In this document: positions 10,256 through 22,430 of the stretch, one piece after another
Numbering within the stretch: the stretch's first letter is position 1
Layout: each line of letters starts with the position of its first letter
NCBI GenBank assembly: GCA_012934845.2
Contig: WNNJ02001036.1
Span: 97,348-161,347 of the forward strand
Length of the DNA: 64,000 nucleotides
Direction: 5' to 3'
Source of the DNA: Pomphorhynchus laevis
Taxonomy: Eukaryota; Acanthocephala; Palaeacanthocephala; Echinorhynchida; Pomphorhynchidae
Translations under genes and position numbers: made by a program
The notes under the pieces: model-generated
Databases searched by the model: none
What the model was told of the DNA's origin: nothing
What the model saw: only the letters and a program-made list of their open reading frames with translations

Positions 10256-11059
10256 ATTTTAAGTTATTTAATAAGTAGAAATATACTTTCGTTTCATTTT
10301 TTGATATTTATAGAGAAATAGTCTAGCTAAAATGCTAAATATTCAAACAAAGGTGTGTCTTACATTTATACGGTTTTCTTGACTAGCCTTTAAAATATCG
10401 TACGTTTTATTCTCTATACAACTAATAATTTCCGTATTACGCGATTTTCGTGTCACATGTTGTTATTTAATACGAAAAGATAATTAAAGAAAGTTCGTTT
10501 GGGGATAGGTGATTTTATTTATTTGTTTTTTTTAAACGTTTTCAAAATGAAAACAGTAAAATTTTATCTTTTTTTTAAACATGGGAGCCGTGATGCAATT
10601 CATAATGAAATATTTGAAAAACTATATTTTACATTATTCCTCCAAATTCTGACGGTGATTTTAAAAGTTCTAAGCTCTTTGCGTTTGTAAATTTTATGTA
10701 ATTTTAATAATTTCTAAAATTCGACTGATATTGTCCATGGATATGCAATTTTTAGAGGTTTTTACTCATTTTTATTTTATATTTTATCGATTTTATCTTT
10801 TTAATTTATAAATAATATAAAATACGTAGACTATTGTATGTTCATTACAGGTAATTGTTTATCACAAGATCGATTTTTCATAATTGCACGACGCAATTAT
10901 GTATCAACTTATTTAGTTCAATTATCCGGGTGATATCATCTTGTCGACTATATGTATTTGGATCCTGCTCTCGTTTGACCAATATTGGCATCAATATCTT
11001 ACTGCCAATTTAACATTATGATTAGTTTATCCACAAAATTTATTTAGTTTAGTGGTTTG

Positions 11060-12800
11060 TGTTCGACTGAACATAATGTGGTGTTCAACTGCACAGTGGT
11101 GTTCAACTGCACATTGGTGGTCAACTGCACATAATATGGTGTTTAATTGCTTATAATATGGTGTTCAAGTTCATATAATGTAGTGTTCAACTTCATACAA
11201 TGTAGTGTTCAACTTCATGTATTGTGGCGTTTAACTGCACATAATGTGGTGTTCAACTGCACATAATGTGGTGTTCAACTGCACATAATGTGGCGTTTAA
11301 CTGCACATAATGTGGTGTTCAACTGCACAGTGGTGTTCAACTGCACATTGGTGTTCAACTGCACATAATATGGTGTTTAATTGCTTATAATATGGTGTTC
11401 AAGTTCATATAATGTAGTGTTCAACTTCATACAATGTAGTGTTCAACTTCATGTATTGTGGCGTTTAACTGCACATAATGTGGTGTTCAACTGCACATAA
11501 TGTGGTGTTCAACTGCACATAATGTGGCGTTTAACTGCACATAATGTGGTGTTCAACTGCACATAATGTGGTGTTCAACTGCACATAATGTGGTGTTCAA
11601 CTGCACATAATGTGGTGTTTAATTGCTTATAATATGGTGTTCAAGTTCATATAATGTAGTGTTCAAGTTTATTTAATGTAGTGTTCAACTTCATGTATTG
11701 TGGTGTTCAACTGCACATAATGAGGTGTTCAACTGCACATAATGTGGTGTTCAACTGCACATAATGTGGTGTTCAACTGCACATAATGTGGTGTTCAACT
11801 GCACATAATGTGGTGTTCAACTGCACATAATGTGGTGTTTAATTGCTTATAATATGGTGTTCAAGTTCATATAATGTAGTGTTCAAGTTTATTTAATGTA
11901 GTTTTCAACTTCATGTATTGTGGTGTTCAACTGCACATAATGAGGTGTTCAACTGCACATAATGTGGCGTTTAACTGCACATAATGTGGTGTTCAACTGC
12001 ACATAATGTGGTGTTCAACTGCACAGTGGTGTTCAACTGCACATAATGTGGTGTTTAATTGCTTATAATATGGTGTTCAAGTTCATATAATGTAGTGTTC
12101 AAGTTTATTTAATGTAGTGTTCAACTTCATGTATTGTGGTGTTCAACTGCACATAATGTGGTGTTCAACTGCACATAATGTGGTGTTCAACTGCACATAA
12201 TGTGGTGTTCAACTGCACATAATGAGGTGTTCAACTGCACATAATGTGGTGTTCAACTGCACATAATGTGGTGTTCAACTGCACATAATGTGGTGTTCAA
12301 CTGCACATAATGTGGTGTTCAACTGCACATAATGTGGTGTTCAACTGCACATAATGTGGTGTTCAACTGCACATAATGTGGTGTTCAACTGCACATAATG
12401 TGGTATTCAAGTTCATATAATGTAGTGTTCAAGTTTATTTAATGTAGTGTTCAACTTCATGTATTGTGGTGTTCAACTGCACATAATGAGGTGTTCAACA
12501 GCACATAATGTGGTGTTCAACTGCACATAATGTGGTGTTCAACTGCACATAATGTGGCGTTTAACTGCACATAATGTGGTGTTCAACTGCACATAATGTG
12601 GTGTTCAACTGCACATAATGTGGCGTTCAACTGCATATAATGTGGTGTTCAACTGCACATAATGTGGTGTTCAACTGCACATAAATTGGTGTTTAATTGC
12701 TTATAATATGGTGTTCAAGTTCATATAATGTAGTGTTCAAGTTCATTTAATGTAGTGTTCAACTTCATGTATTGTGGCGTTCAACTGCATATAACGTAAT
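11060..12800. repeat. 22-bp satellite with higher-order repeats
   Basis: About 80 tandem units of 22 bp (TGTGGTGTTCAACTGCACAT plus AA). Variant units recur as a block: TTTAATTGCTTATAATAT, TTCAAGTTCATATAATGTAG, TTCAACTTCATGTATTG. Copies of the block start about 220-330 bp apart (near 11160, 11395, 11635, 11853, 12070, 12403, 12710), so the array is a higher-order repeat. No coding function is seen. Confidence 0.95.
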
Positions 12801-13425
12801 GTAATATAATACTTTTTAATAATCGCAAATTTTGCCATTTCCAGGCATTTACGGTATTTTTAGCAAAATTATTGAGATAAAATGCTTAGCCAGTCTAGCA
12901 AGAATGTGTCTTAAATTTCTTTTATACTTTATGGCTCTGCTAATTTCTTTGATACCCGAATTTCTAGCTTTCTATGAAGCATATTTTGCGTGACGCACCT
13001 TTTTTGATTATGCAAAATTTAATTTACCTGATTTATAAAAAATCAATACCAGGTACTCATTGCGCGAGCTTTGTTGCTCCGAACCTTTTTTGTATGGCTA
13101 CACACTATTAAGCTCGTTAATTTTTGGGGCACATCCAAGACGATTACATGTTTTGCCATCTTTTGTTTTGATTCTTGCTTAGTTTTTTAAGTGATAACAC
13201 CATATTAGTGTATATGATATTTTTCTGGAATTTCGTTCATATACATTTTCGTTAAAACTGTCTTAGATCAATGTTCGTATTGTTCTCCTTTCATATTTTC
13301 TGTTTCATAACACTATTTGATTCTCGGAACCCTTCCTAAAATAAAAACAAAATTTTTTCTGTTGTGTCAATACTTTAATTATTGTAATATTTAATTTTAT
13401 TCTTAATATATAATTCGTATTCCTC
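12801..13425. other. AT-rich intergenic stretch
   Basis: I see no gene or repeat with confidence. Short minus-strand frames near 13050-13300 may belong to the LINE that follows, but no motif is recognisable. Confidence 0.4.
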
Positions 13426-13429
13426 CTTT

Positions 13430-14400
13430 ATTGTTTTTAATTGCTTATTGTGATTGCATTTTTCAATTTTATCTATATATAAATGTGTTAACTCATATTC
13501 TAAAATATGACCTTCTTCGTCTTTTAATCAACTTGCTCCAATGTTGTTCCAGTGGCTTATTCCTAGCGTGGAAGATGAGCCTTGAACAAAGGAAAGCCTT
13601 AGACACATTAATAACACTGTTTTCAGATTCACCAAAGATTATTGCTTTCTTAAAAATATTCTTTCCTCTATGGAATATTTGTCTCTTTCGCTAGATCTTC
13701 TATACAACTTAGCGTTGTCGTGAAGGTGGTCGAACCTTTTATTTTAACTCGTCTCTTTTCATTAATACAAGGAAGTTTACTTTTCAAAGTCAATGGAGTT
13801 TTTTTCCATATATGAAATAAGAAGTATTTACACATATTTTTGTTCAATACTAAGTCGCGCCTTTTTGCTTTTTCTTCTATTAAATTTTGATAATGTTTAA
13901 TTATTTGTTCAAACTTTGCGTCGTTTGTCTCTTCTGAAGCATAACGTTATATCATCGGCATAATTAATTGCACAAATCTAATATTAGGATCTTTTGTAAT
14001 GTTGTATATATAGAAACAATGAACATGATCGGCGAAATAGGCTATATCTGCGGTACAATCTGATCAATTTGGCTTTAAATTCTGGGCTGTCTCGCAAAGA
14101 GAAAAATTATATTTTTAAAATTTCCATAATTCTCCCACCAATATCAACCGGAATTCCTGCAGCTTTGAAACCAATTTTAAAGTCTTCATTAGTGATATTA
14201 TTAAATACTGTAGAGAAGTTCAGAGCATATATGACTTTGCCTGTATTATCATGAATTACCTTAGTTTACAATTTCTAAGTGCACACCAGTAATCATATCT
14301 AGGCACTTTTATATGACGCGGCACAGTGGTTGAGAGCCAATCCACCAGCTTATAAAATACTTGTTGAAGTTTATCTCCCGAACATGGCTTAAGTTGCAAC
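13430..14400 (-). mobile_element. Decayed LINE RT
   Basis: On the minus strand, 14270-14070 encodes ALNFSTVFNNITNEDF and AAGIP, the A-x-DFS-AF region of motif A in decayed form. Bases 13975-13925 encode ICAINYADDITLCF, the catalytic motif C. Downstream to 13430 the frames are broken but resemble a post-RT connection region. Many stops; an old copy. Confidence 0.6.
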
Positions 14401-14464
14401 AATTATTTACGATGCAAAATTTGCTCTAAGACATTTGCTTTACAGACGAATCAGATACAGATAA

Positions 14465-14800
14465 ATCAGATCAGCTAACTGAGTCTACGTATTTTATGTA
14501 ATTTATAATTTAATATATGAAATTTAATATATATTTTATGTAATTTATAATTTAATATATGAAATTTAATATATAATTTATAATTTAAATTTTATAAAAT
14601 TTAAATAATTAAATAATAAATAATTGTCATGAGATTTTCTATAATTTATATTTTTTTAGTTAAAATAAAAAATTGAAATTTAAAATAAAAGTCATTTTTA
14701 TGAATTAATTAACAAATAATAGACGTTGTATCATAATAAGAATTAGAGGTCATCAGGAGGAAATGCTATGTTATCAGGTTAAAATACAATTTAGATGTAA
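14465..14800 (-). mobile_element. Naiad-like terminal repeat (AT tail and motif piece)
   Basis: Minus-strand order is the start of the structured motif's 3' part (GATAACATAGC, CTCCTGATGACCTCT, 14781-14744), the AT-rich tail, and the terminus ACGTAGACTCAGTTAGCTGAT (14490-14465). The rest of the motif and the RT are absent. Directly repeated AT stretches (14490-14580) have expanded inside the tail. Confidence 0.7.
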
Positions 14801-15059
14801 CTTTGTTTTAGCCAAAGTTACATATATTTTATATATTTGTTGCTCATAAAAATAATTATTTGATCAAAAGAGAGTTAATAGAATATTTATTGAAATTGAA
14901 TGCTGGATAGCTAACTGCTATCATCAGGATAAAATTATCTTGATAATGATTTAATACTATATTCAGTTTTCGGCAATTAAATTGGGAGTTGATGATCCAT
15001 CATTTCCAGCTCAAATGTGATTCGCGAAACCGACGTCTTAATATCTATATTTTGATTTG

Positions 15060-15295
15060 ATCTCAATTATCTGATCTGATTCAATTTATTGAATAATTAA
15101 AATTTTAAATAAAAGCCAACTTTATGAAATGACTAATAAATAACAAACGTTGTATCAGAATAAGGATTAGAGGTCATCAGGAGGAACTGCTAAGTTATCA
15201 GATGACACCATCTATTGCTCGACGCAAAATAGCAGCGGAACCAAAGACATGCAAATGACGTATTTCCTCTGATGAATTATTCGAATTAAAATATT
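15060..15295 (-). mobile_element. Naiad-like 3' motif (copy 4) with part of the tail
   Basis: Minus strand: ATCAGAGGAAATACGTCATT, TGGTTCCG, CTGCTAT, and AGCAGTTCCTCCTGATGACC (15290-15170), then a shortened AT tail to about 15060. The second helix is retained (CTGCTA with TAGCAG), while the partner of TGGTTCC has changed. No RT is attached. Confidence 0.65.
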
Positions 15296-15775
15296 TGTCA
15301 AAAATATTTTATATCGTTAAAAATATTGCTTTCCCAAATTACTAGCTGTGCATAGAATTTAGTTATTAAACTTTCTAATGCCATTATTTTCATAGCAATA
15401 CTTTATTCAAATTCTTTCACGTAAATAGATAATTTAAAAAAGATTTTTTGCAAGCTAGATTTAAATGTATGTTTAAAATTTTTAATAATCATGATTAATT
15501 TCATCAATTTTATTTTAACTACGGATTTCGGTCTGGTATCCAAAGCTGTTACAATATTTTTTACATTAATTGCTAAGCGTCTCCGTTTATACTAATCAAT
15601 AAGATGATCAACATTTTTGTTGAAAAAACGATATTTGCTTAAATCAACACTTCATGAAATTTATAAAAATGATCATTTTTCCATGTTATCGAAGCAGATC
15701 CATATAATTGATCTTAAAGAATTCGCATATGTAAAGTGAATATTAACTTATTGCCTAATTGCGATAATATATAGA

Positions 15776-15806
15776 GAGAGGGAAGCTTATATCGCTTCCC
15801 TCCTTT
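15776..15806. other. Short perfect hairpin
   Basis: GAGGGAAGC, a seven-base loop, then GCTTCCCTC form a 9-bp perfect stem in AT-rich surroundings between 15.3 and 16.1 kb, where I see no gene. Function unknown; it may be the end of a small inverted-repeat element. Confidence 0.4.
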
Positions 15807-16139
15807 CCTTATATAATCTCAAATAGACATTTTAATAAAATAAAAAATAAACCTGCTATTTAATGACTCAGAACCCTGTAATGGCTAACAACGAAAGCAA
15901 TTGTAATTTAAAATTACCAATTACCAACGAAGTGGAAATTACGCAACATAATTCTTCCCGATCGTTTTTATATAAAACGTGTTGATAGAAAATGTAGCAA
16001 CTTGAAAATGATCTAAATGATTGAATGCTTGTTAACAAAAGAACACTTGTTTCTTTGAGTCTATAAATTTACGGATTTCAAATATTTTATAACCTTAAAT
16101 TTTCTAAAACTTGATTTTCATAAATTGATTATAGATTAC

Positions 16140-17060
16140 ATATCATGTATCAATGAGATCATCGGGAGAAACTGCGATGTAAATTAGTTTCGTTCTCTAT
16201 TCCTCAACACAACAATTGATTTGTTGTGTTGTCGAGGCCAATGTATTTCCTCTGATGGAATTTAATTATATATTGTTGTCTTATTATAATACAGAGTATA
16301 TTATTTACTATTCATCGATACAAAAATTCCACATAAGAGTTAAAATTTATTTTTAATAATATTTTGTTGATTTATACATTTAATAATTTTCTGTTTGATT
16401 TTATTTTTATAGTAACCTTGTCAATTTATTGTCTGAAATTGTTTAATTTTTCAAAAAATTAGACAATTTTTAATTGGTTATATGTTTATAGCAACTTAGT
16501 TTAAAATAAGTATCTTTTAAACTATTTTAATGATTTTGAAAACCAATATTATTACATTATAATAAGTTGTAAAATTTCATTATTTAATGTATTATATTCA
16601 ATATTATATGGTATACATGGATAAAAATATGTTTCTTGTAAATTTAAATATGTCATCTTTACGATATAAATTAATAGTAGTTTTAGTTAATGTTAATTTA
16701 ATGTTCATATCTAGATATATACCTTCTTTATCATTAATATTGGTTTTATTAAGAATAAGGCTACCTGGATAAATTTGTTAATTATTAGAGTTAAATTCAC
16801 AATATCATCAATGTATCAAAATATACAACATTTTAAAACTTGCGTGGAACTGCTAACTAATCAAGTATCGTACGTTATTCATAGGCCCAGCATAAATTTG
16901 TTCACTTATTGAATAAAAATTATTAGATTTAAATGCACATATATCATCAATGTAACGAAACATATATTTTATATCTTTATATAGTTATATTTATTCTTTT
17001 AAAAGTTATAGTTGACAAATAAGTCAGTTATAAATGGGCTATTATTATCTATATTTTATT
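16140..17060 (-). mobile_element. Naiad-like PLE, RT end plus 3' motif
   Basis: Minus strand: RT motif B remnant and YIDD region (17060-16930), RT C-terminal block (16770-16330, containing LTKTTINLYRKDD and related sequence), then a divergent 3' structured motif (16268-16148, CATCAGAGGAAATACATTGG to TCTCCCGATGATC). The motif copy has gained a 12-bp perfect hairpin (CAACACAACAAATCAATTGT region). Many frame breaks. Confidence 0.75.
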
Positions 17061-17280
17061 GTGAGAGATTATATATAATACCTAGTCGCGATTTTGGTCC
17101 GCTAGGTGCCAGTCGATTAAGTATTAAGCTGGCACCTATTGCGAATTAGCCTCTCAGTGGAGCGGCCCACGCAACTATGTTCGACATGAGTCGATTAACT
17201 GCTAAATAATTGGCAGGCTTGCATCAGCCGTCGTGATAATCCTATCATGGACTATCTCAAATATCTTCAATGAATCTAAC

Positions 17281-17556
17281 GGCGGATTGGACAATGGGCG
17301 AAAAAAGGCGTAAGAGTCACGGATGCCTGTTGTCTTATAGTGGCAATGTTAAATCATCAAAGGATATCGGGAACTGGAGATAACCGAACAAACAAAATCA
17401 CTCCGATGACTCCAACAGCAGATTGGACAATGTACGAAAAGGCGAAAAGGCGGAAGGGAGTCACGGATGCCTGTTTCTTTACAATGGTGATGTTGGATCA
17501 TCAAAGGATATCGGGAACGAGAGATAGCCGGACAAACAAAATCAAGACAATGAATA
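17281..17556 (+). repeat. Two-copy tandem duplication, about 137 bp
   Basis: The block starting GCGGATTGGACAATGGGCGA (17281) recurs from 17418 as GCAGATTGGACAATGTACGA, both followed by GTCACGGATGCCTGTT and CATCAAAGGATATCGGGAAC. The copies differ at roughly one base in ten. They lie just upstream of a LINE C-terminal fragment and may be part of its coding or 5' region. Confidence 0.75.
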
Positions 17557-17639
17557 TAACAAGCAAAAAATTTACAAAAAATATATTAGAAGCTATAAAT
17601 AATGGTCAGCTCACCACTGACCGGAGGAGTTTTCATTGT

Positions 17640-18175
17640 CGGGTACCGTTTGACCGGGCAGTTGTACGGATACAACGAATGAGGCATCAACATCAGTAAC
17701 GGGCTAGGTCATGAGCTTTGGGTTATGACTAAAAAGATAAGATCTCGGATAAAGGCGACCAAAATAAGGTACTTTCACGCGTGGCCAGTCTTAGCCTTAG
17801 AGATAAGGTTAGGAATTCGGCCATTCGGGAAAGACTCGACTTAACGTCGCTGCTTCTCCACTTCTAAGAAAGTCAGTTAAGGTGGCTAGGACACGTTCTG
17901 AGGATGTCAAGGGTTCGCCTATCTCGGAGGGGTTTATAGGCTGGACTCTCTGGAATGAGTCCTCGAGATATACCTCGATACCGATATAAAGATCAGATGT
18001 CGAAACTGGCCGAAAAACGTCTTGGGCTATCTGAAAGAGAACTCCAGTCTGTTGCCAAGTATCGCGATATCTGGAGTAGTTTGGTTCGTACACTGCCTTC
18101 GACGACCCGACATCCGAACTAGTGTTTGACAAGAAACATCTGATGTATTTTAAGTTTTTGCTTGTCAATAAATTG
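17640..18175 (+). mobile_element. LINE RT C-terminal fragment
   Basis: Plus-strand frames read GYELWVMTKKIRSRIKATKI, then SQLRWLGHVLRMSRVRLSRR, then KLAEKRLGLSERELQSVAK and RDIWSSLV, the usual tail of non-LTR RT proteins with an RLRWLGH motif. One or two frame changes occur. It ends with a stop near 18120. It is followed, in the opposite orientation, by another LINE RT. Confidence 0.8.
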
Positions 18176-18289
18176 TTGTAGTAGTCCCGATTTCAATCAA
18201 TCTTCATTATCTCATACTATATATAGGAATTAGTAGATCTTGAGCTACAAAACATCAAAAAAAGAAAATAAGTCATATCAAAGCAAAGT

Positions 18290-19990
18290 AGTAACATAAG
18301 TCCAGAATAGTCGATTCTGAGCCACCATTTCCAGTTCTTGTTTCCATATTCTTTTAAATAAGCGCCATTTTATGTTCGAATAGCTGAAAATGACCTTATT
18401 TTCATCGTCTTCAAATGTTCTCCTTAAATTCTTACGATCACCATCTCTCGGACGATGCTCGTTTTCTTCTTAATCCAAGTTGAAGTAAACATCGTGAATA
18501 CACCTGAGTTCGATATGTGATCGAGCGTATTGATTTTTGCGATTTAGCGTAGACAACAACGCTCAAAGTAGCAAACTGCTATTCAGCAGCTATTCAGCAG
18601 CACTGGTAGACAGACGACTATACCCGCACTTTTGTCGCAAAATACATCGGTATCGTGCCAGAGAGATTTCCGACTGAGAAGGTAGCATCAGCTTTTATTA
18701 TCCAGCTTTGAATATCGCTATCGCATCGATAATCATCGATAATTATTGAACCGAGATAAGTGAAAGATAACAACAGATAATAGCTAGTAGCTTACATTTC
18801 GGTTTAAGTATTTTCCATTAACCAGTATTTTCTTGATGCTTTGTCTATACGAGTTACTATTCGCTTAATATCTACTGATAACTCTGATATTACGACCACA
18901 TCATCCGCATAAGTCAAATCAGATATCAGATCACTCGGAAGTAATCGAATACCCTCATTGTGCGTATCAAACGTTTCCCATAGAAGATGGTCAATAACAC
19001 GTTTCCCATAGAAGATGGTTAATAGTTTAGATGGCTAAACTATTCTACTGGTAATACACTTCCCTGTAGAACACTTGAAGTGATAATGAATGAACTCCAA
19101 AGCAACTCCCTTCGCGAACGACTGGCAGTATTTTCATACATGACACTGGTAATTTCACACAAACGCGCAGAAATACCTGAGGTATGGATGAGTTTCCAGA
19201 TGAGTAGTCAATTTACTTGGTTAAACGCCAAGTTGAAATCCAAGAATAATAGCACCATGGGTTAGTGATAATCTTGACGGAAGTCCATCAGAACGCGAAG
19301 GGTAAAGATATCATCAATGCATCCTCGGTTAATATTTTGGATTAATTAAATTTACGATCAAGTATATTTAGGATTATGGTTTCCAGAATTTCGTATACAA
19401 CCAGTGGGAACAATATAGGTCGGTAATTCAAGTACAGTGAGGCGTATATTTTTTAGTATTGGAATTTTTTCTGATACATGCATTTTGAAGGAATTTGATT
19501 ATGATTCTAAATGAACCGGAAACGATCTAATATATACTCTACAACACCATTTTTTTTGCAGAAAATCCTGCGGAATTTCTGCATTTTAGTGAGTTAACCA
19601 CTTGACTAATTTCACTACTTGTTAGGGAATTCCCATAATTTCCAATACAACCGTATACACAGGATACATATGACGTCTTATAAATATATTATTGTTGTTA
19701 GAGAATGTTGTGTCTATCTTCTAATAGATATTTGTAAATTAACTCCCCAACGTACTAACCGTGCATGCATCTCGAACAATTTACAGGACATATCAGTTTT
19801 CCACAAACTTGTGACTCCGCGTTTATAAGGTGTATAGAATCTCGTTACAGCACTAAAAACTTGTGTGCATTGCCATTCTTAGCTGCTTTCTGGGCTTCTT
19901 TGACAAGTTCTTGCCAATATTTATCTTTATCGTGATGGATGCTGGCGAGTAAGTTGCGTGTAAAAATCATTATTTCCTGCAATCATGCTT
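18290..19990 (-). mobile_element. LINE with RT and linker, decayed
   Basis: Minus strand in order: a linker, DKDKYWQELVKEAQKAAKNG (19950-19890), as found between endonuclease and RT; motif A, LFLDFNLAFNQVN (19255-19200); motif B, VLQGSVLP (19080 region); motif C, LISDLTYADDVVVISELS (18925-18870); and post-RT sequence to about 18290. Stops and frame changes are frequent. It faces the LINE C-terminal fragment at 17640-18175, which could be the end of a copy of the same family. Confidence 0.75.
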
Positions 19991-20059
19991 GTCTTTCTTT
20001 TATCGGAAATAATTATAATTATTCGCTTATCCTATCATTCCTTGGGATTTTGGGACAAG

Positions 20060-20145
20060 TAAGAATTCGTGAACACAAATCACAAAACATGGAAGAAATT
20101 ATAGACAAATAATTTGTATTAATTAATAAAGATATACGGAAAGAA
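20060..20145 (+). pseudogene. Partial copy of the 89-residue membrane-protein gene
   Basis: Bases 20074-20140 (TGAACACAAATCACAAAAC, ATGGAAGAAATTATAGACAA and on to GATATACGG) match 21752-21822, the leader and first 17 codons of the gene at 21770, with about one change in seven, including a stop at codon 8. The match ends where a Naiad insertion begins. It is a broken paralogue or one half of a duplicated flank. Confidence 0.75.
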
Positions 20146-20149
20146 GTAT

Positions 20150-21560
20150 TATAAATAAATTAAATCAGCTTACTGAGTCTACGTATTTAATATAATTATA
20201 AAATAAACAAAACATAATAATGCTAAATCAAAATTTAATAATTAAATAATAAAATTAATAATTAAAATTAATAATAATAAAATAATAAAATTAATAATAA
20301 AATTAATAATTGTTTTTAGATTTTCTATAATTTAAATCAAGTTAAAAAAATGAAATTTAAAATAAAAGTCATTTTTATGAATTGACTAATAAATAACAGA
20401 CGTTGTATCAGAATAAGAATTAGAGGTCATCAGGAGGAACTGCTATGCTATCAGGTTTCGGCCCCTAACTCCTCTACCCAACATAGCAGCGGGGCCAAAT
20501 ACATGCTAATGATGTATTTCCTCTGATAATAACTATCTAGTATCTTATTCTAATACAAAGTATATTATTTATTATCCATCCATAAAAATTTGCCACTTAA
20601 GAGTTTAAATTTATTCTTTATATTATTGTGTTGATTTATATATTTTACTATTTTCTGCTTGATGTTATTTTTATAGTAACCTAGTTTAAAATATGTATCT
20701 ATTAAATTATTTAAATGATTTTGAAGAAAGCCAATATCATTACATATTGTTGCAATTCTTAAAATTTCATTATTTAATGTATTATATTTTATATTATATG
20801 GTATGCATGAATGCTCATGCAAAAATATGTTTCTTGTAAATTTAAATATGTCATCTTTACGATATAAATTAATAGTAGTTTTAGTTAATGTTAATTTAAT
20901 GTTCATATCTAGATATACACCTTCTTTATCATTAATATTGGTTTTGTTAAGAATAAGGCTTTCTGGATAAATGTTGCTTCACTAATTGAATAAAAATTAT
21001 TAGAATTAAATACACATATATCATCAATGTATCGAAACATATATTTCATATATTTATATTGTTTAGATTTAGTTTTTACACAGTTATGAACAAATTCATA
21101 TTCTATAAAGCTTAAAAACAAGTCAGCTATAATTGGGCTACTATTACCACCCATTGGAACACTTTTTGTTTGTTTTAAAATTATTTCAAAAAAATTTTAA
21201 ATATTTTTAAATAATTTGAAATAATTCAAACAATTATAAATAATTTTGAAATAAGTAAATTAAAGGAAATAATATAAATTATTATTTATATTATTATATA
21301 AATAATTAAGTAATTTCTATTTAGCAAAATATTCAATTTTATTTTTATTTATTTATAGTTAAATTTTTGTTAGATTTTCGTTATAGTATATAGCTATTTG
21401 TTATTTCAAATATTGGGTTAATTAAGATTATAAGGTTAAAACCATATATTATAAGGTTTTCCTAATATAAGATTAGTTAAATTCTAACGCTTCTTTAATA
21501 TCAAAAACAAATCAGCTATAATAATTTCAAGTAATAATAAGTCAGCTATTATAATTTAAA
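20150..21560 (-). mobile_element. Naiad-like PLE, RT, 3' motif and tail
   Basis: Minus strand: broken RT (21560-21170), motif B with GGNSSPIIADLFLSFIEYEF and the catalytic MFRYIDDICVFNS (21154-20909), the C-terminal block (20906-20565, LTKTTINLYRKDD, YNIKYNTLNNEILRIATICN), the structured 3' motif (20535-20425, one of the two best copies), the AT tail and the terminus ACGTAGACTCAGTAAGCTGA (20190-20165). Few breaks in the last 600 bases, so this copy is younger than most. It separates the two copies of the small membrane-protein gene start. Confidence 0.85.
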
Positions 21561-21769
21561 TAATATCATCGAGTAAAAAATCAAATTGTTCGTAAACAAA
21601 ACAAGAAATCAAATAATAGAGAGAAACAAAATAGTGAATAAAAACAGCAAAATATTATCTTAGTAAGATATGATAAAACAGGATTATATCTATTATATTA
21701 TCTATTCTATATCCCGTTATATAAGATATAACGGTTCTAATAAAATGATTTGAACACAAATCAAAAAGG

Positions 21770-22039
21770 ATGGAAGAAATTCTAGACAAATTATTTGTAC
21801 TAATTACGGATGATATACGGGAACAAGATAAATACGAAATCGAATTAGTAGACGGTAAGCTCAATAGATCTGCGGACAATGATTTTGATAAAGACAGAAT
21901 TAATACTAAACTCGCCCTTAAACTAGTTGTATACATGATACCTCTATTTATCCTGCTCCTTGCTTTTGCTGTTGTGCTTATATATTTAAAACGAAAGAGC
22001 AGTCGACCGAAGCCATCTGAATATGCAAATAATGATTAA
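21770..22039 (+). CDS. Small single-pass membrane protein (89 residues)
   Basis: Not recognised as a known family. The protein has an acidic N-terminal half (MEEILDKLFVLITDDIREQD, DNDFDKDR), one strong membrane helix at residues 51-73 (LKLVVYMIPLFILLLAFAVV) and a basic 15-residue tail (LKRKSSRPKPSEYANND), which predicts a C-terminus on the cytosolic side. The ORF is intronless and complete, with ATG in a fair context (AGGATGG). A partial copy of its 5' part at 20060-20145 shows that the start codon and leader are conserved, which supports a real gene. It lies among Naiad insertions with no other gene next to it. Confidence 0.6.
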   Translation: MEEILDKLFVLITDDIREQDKYEIELVDGKLNRSADNDFDKDRINTKLALKLVVYMIPLFILLLAFAVVLIYLKRKSSRPKPSEYANND

Positions 22040-22430
22040 GTTAACAATTGGTGTAATTACATTTTAAAAAACTGATCTCTGAATTTTAGGTGTATTTTTT
22101 ACATCATCAGCATAAATAATAAGTCCGGTGTATACTTGATTTACTGTAACTTGTAGCAAGTAATCATTCAAACTGTGATGGTTTATTTAAAATGTCCATT
22201 AATGTATTTTGATAGTCCACAAAAGCGATATTCGTAATATATTGCGTATATGGGTATATTTTCTTTGCTTGTTGATATTTAATTAACTTCCGTAAGTGAC
22301 AAATCGTTCCTAATGTGGATGTAAATTTTTAAATCGTACTCTAACTTAGGACGTTGATATGTTTAATCGAAATGATAAATATTTCCTTTTAGTTTTATAT
22401 ATATTTTATTTATATTAAAGAAAATAATTA
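22040..22430. other. AT-rich intergenic stretch
   Basis: Follows the small membrane-protein gene; I see no gene or element here. Probably its 3' flank. Confidence 0.4.

Noticed and set aside
10499-10690. 63-codon plus-strand ORF as a membrane protein gene
   Set aside because: Low-complexity AT-rich frame with only Phe/Leu/Lys-rich sequence, no homologue and no conserved context.
11060-12800. The 22-bp array as a CRISPR array
   Set aside because: No alternating unique spacers; units run head to tail, and the genome is eukaryotic.
21655-21936. Minus-strand 93-codon ORF
   Set aside because: It overlaps the more convincing 89-residue membrane-protein gene, whose start is conserved in a second copy.
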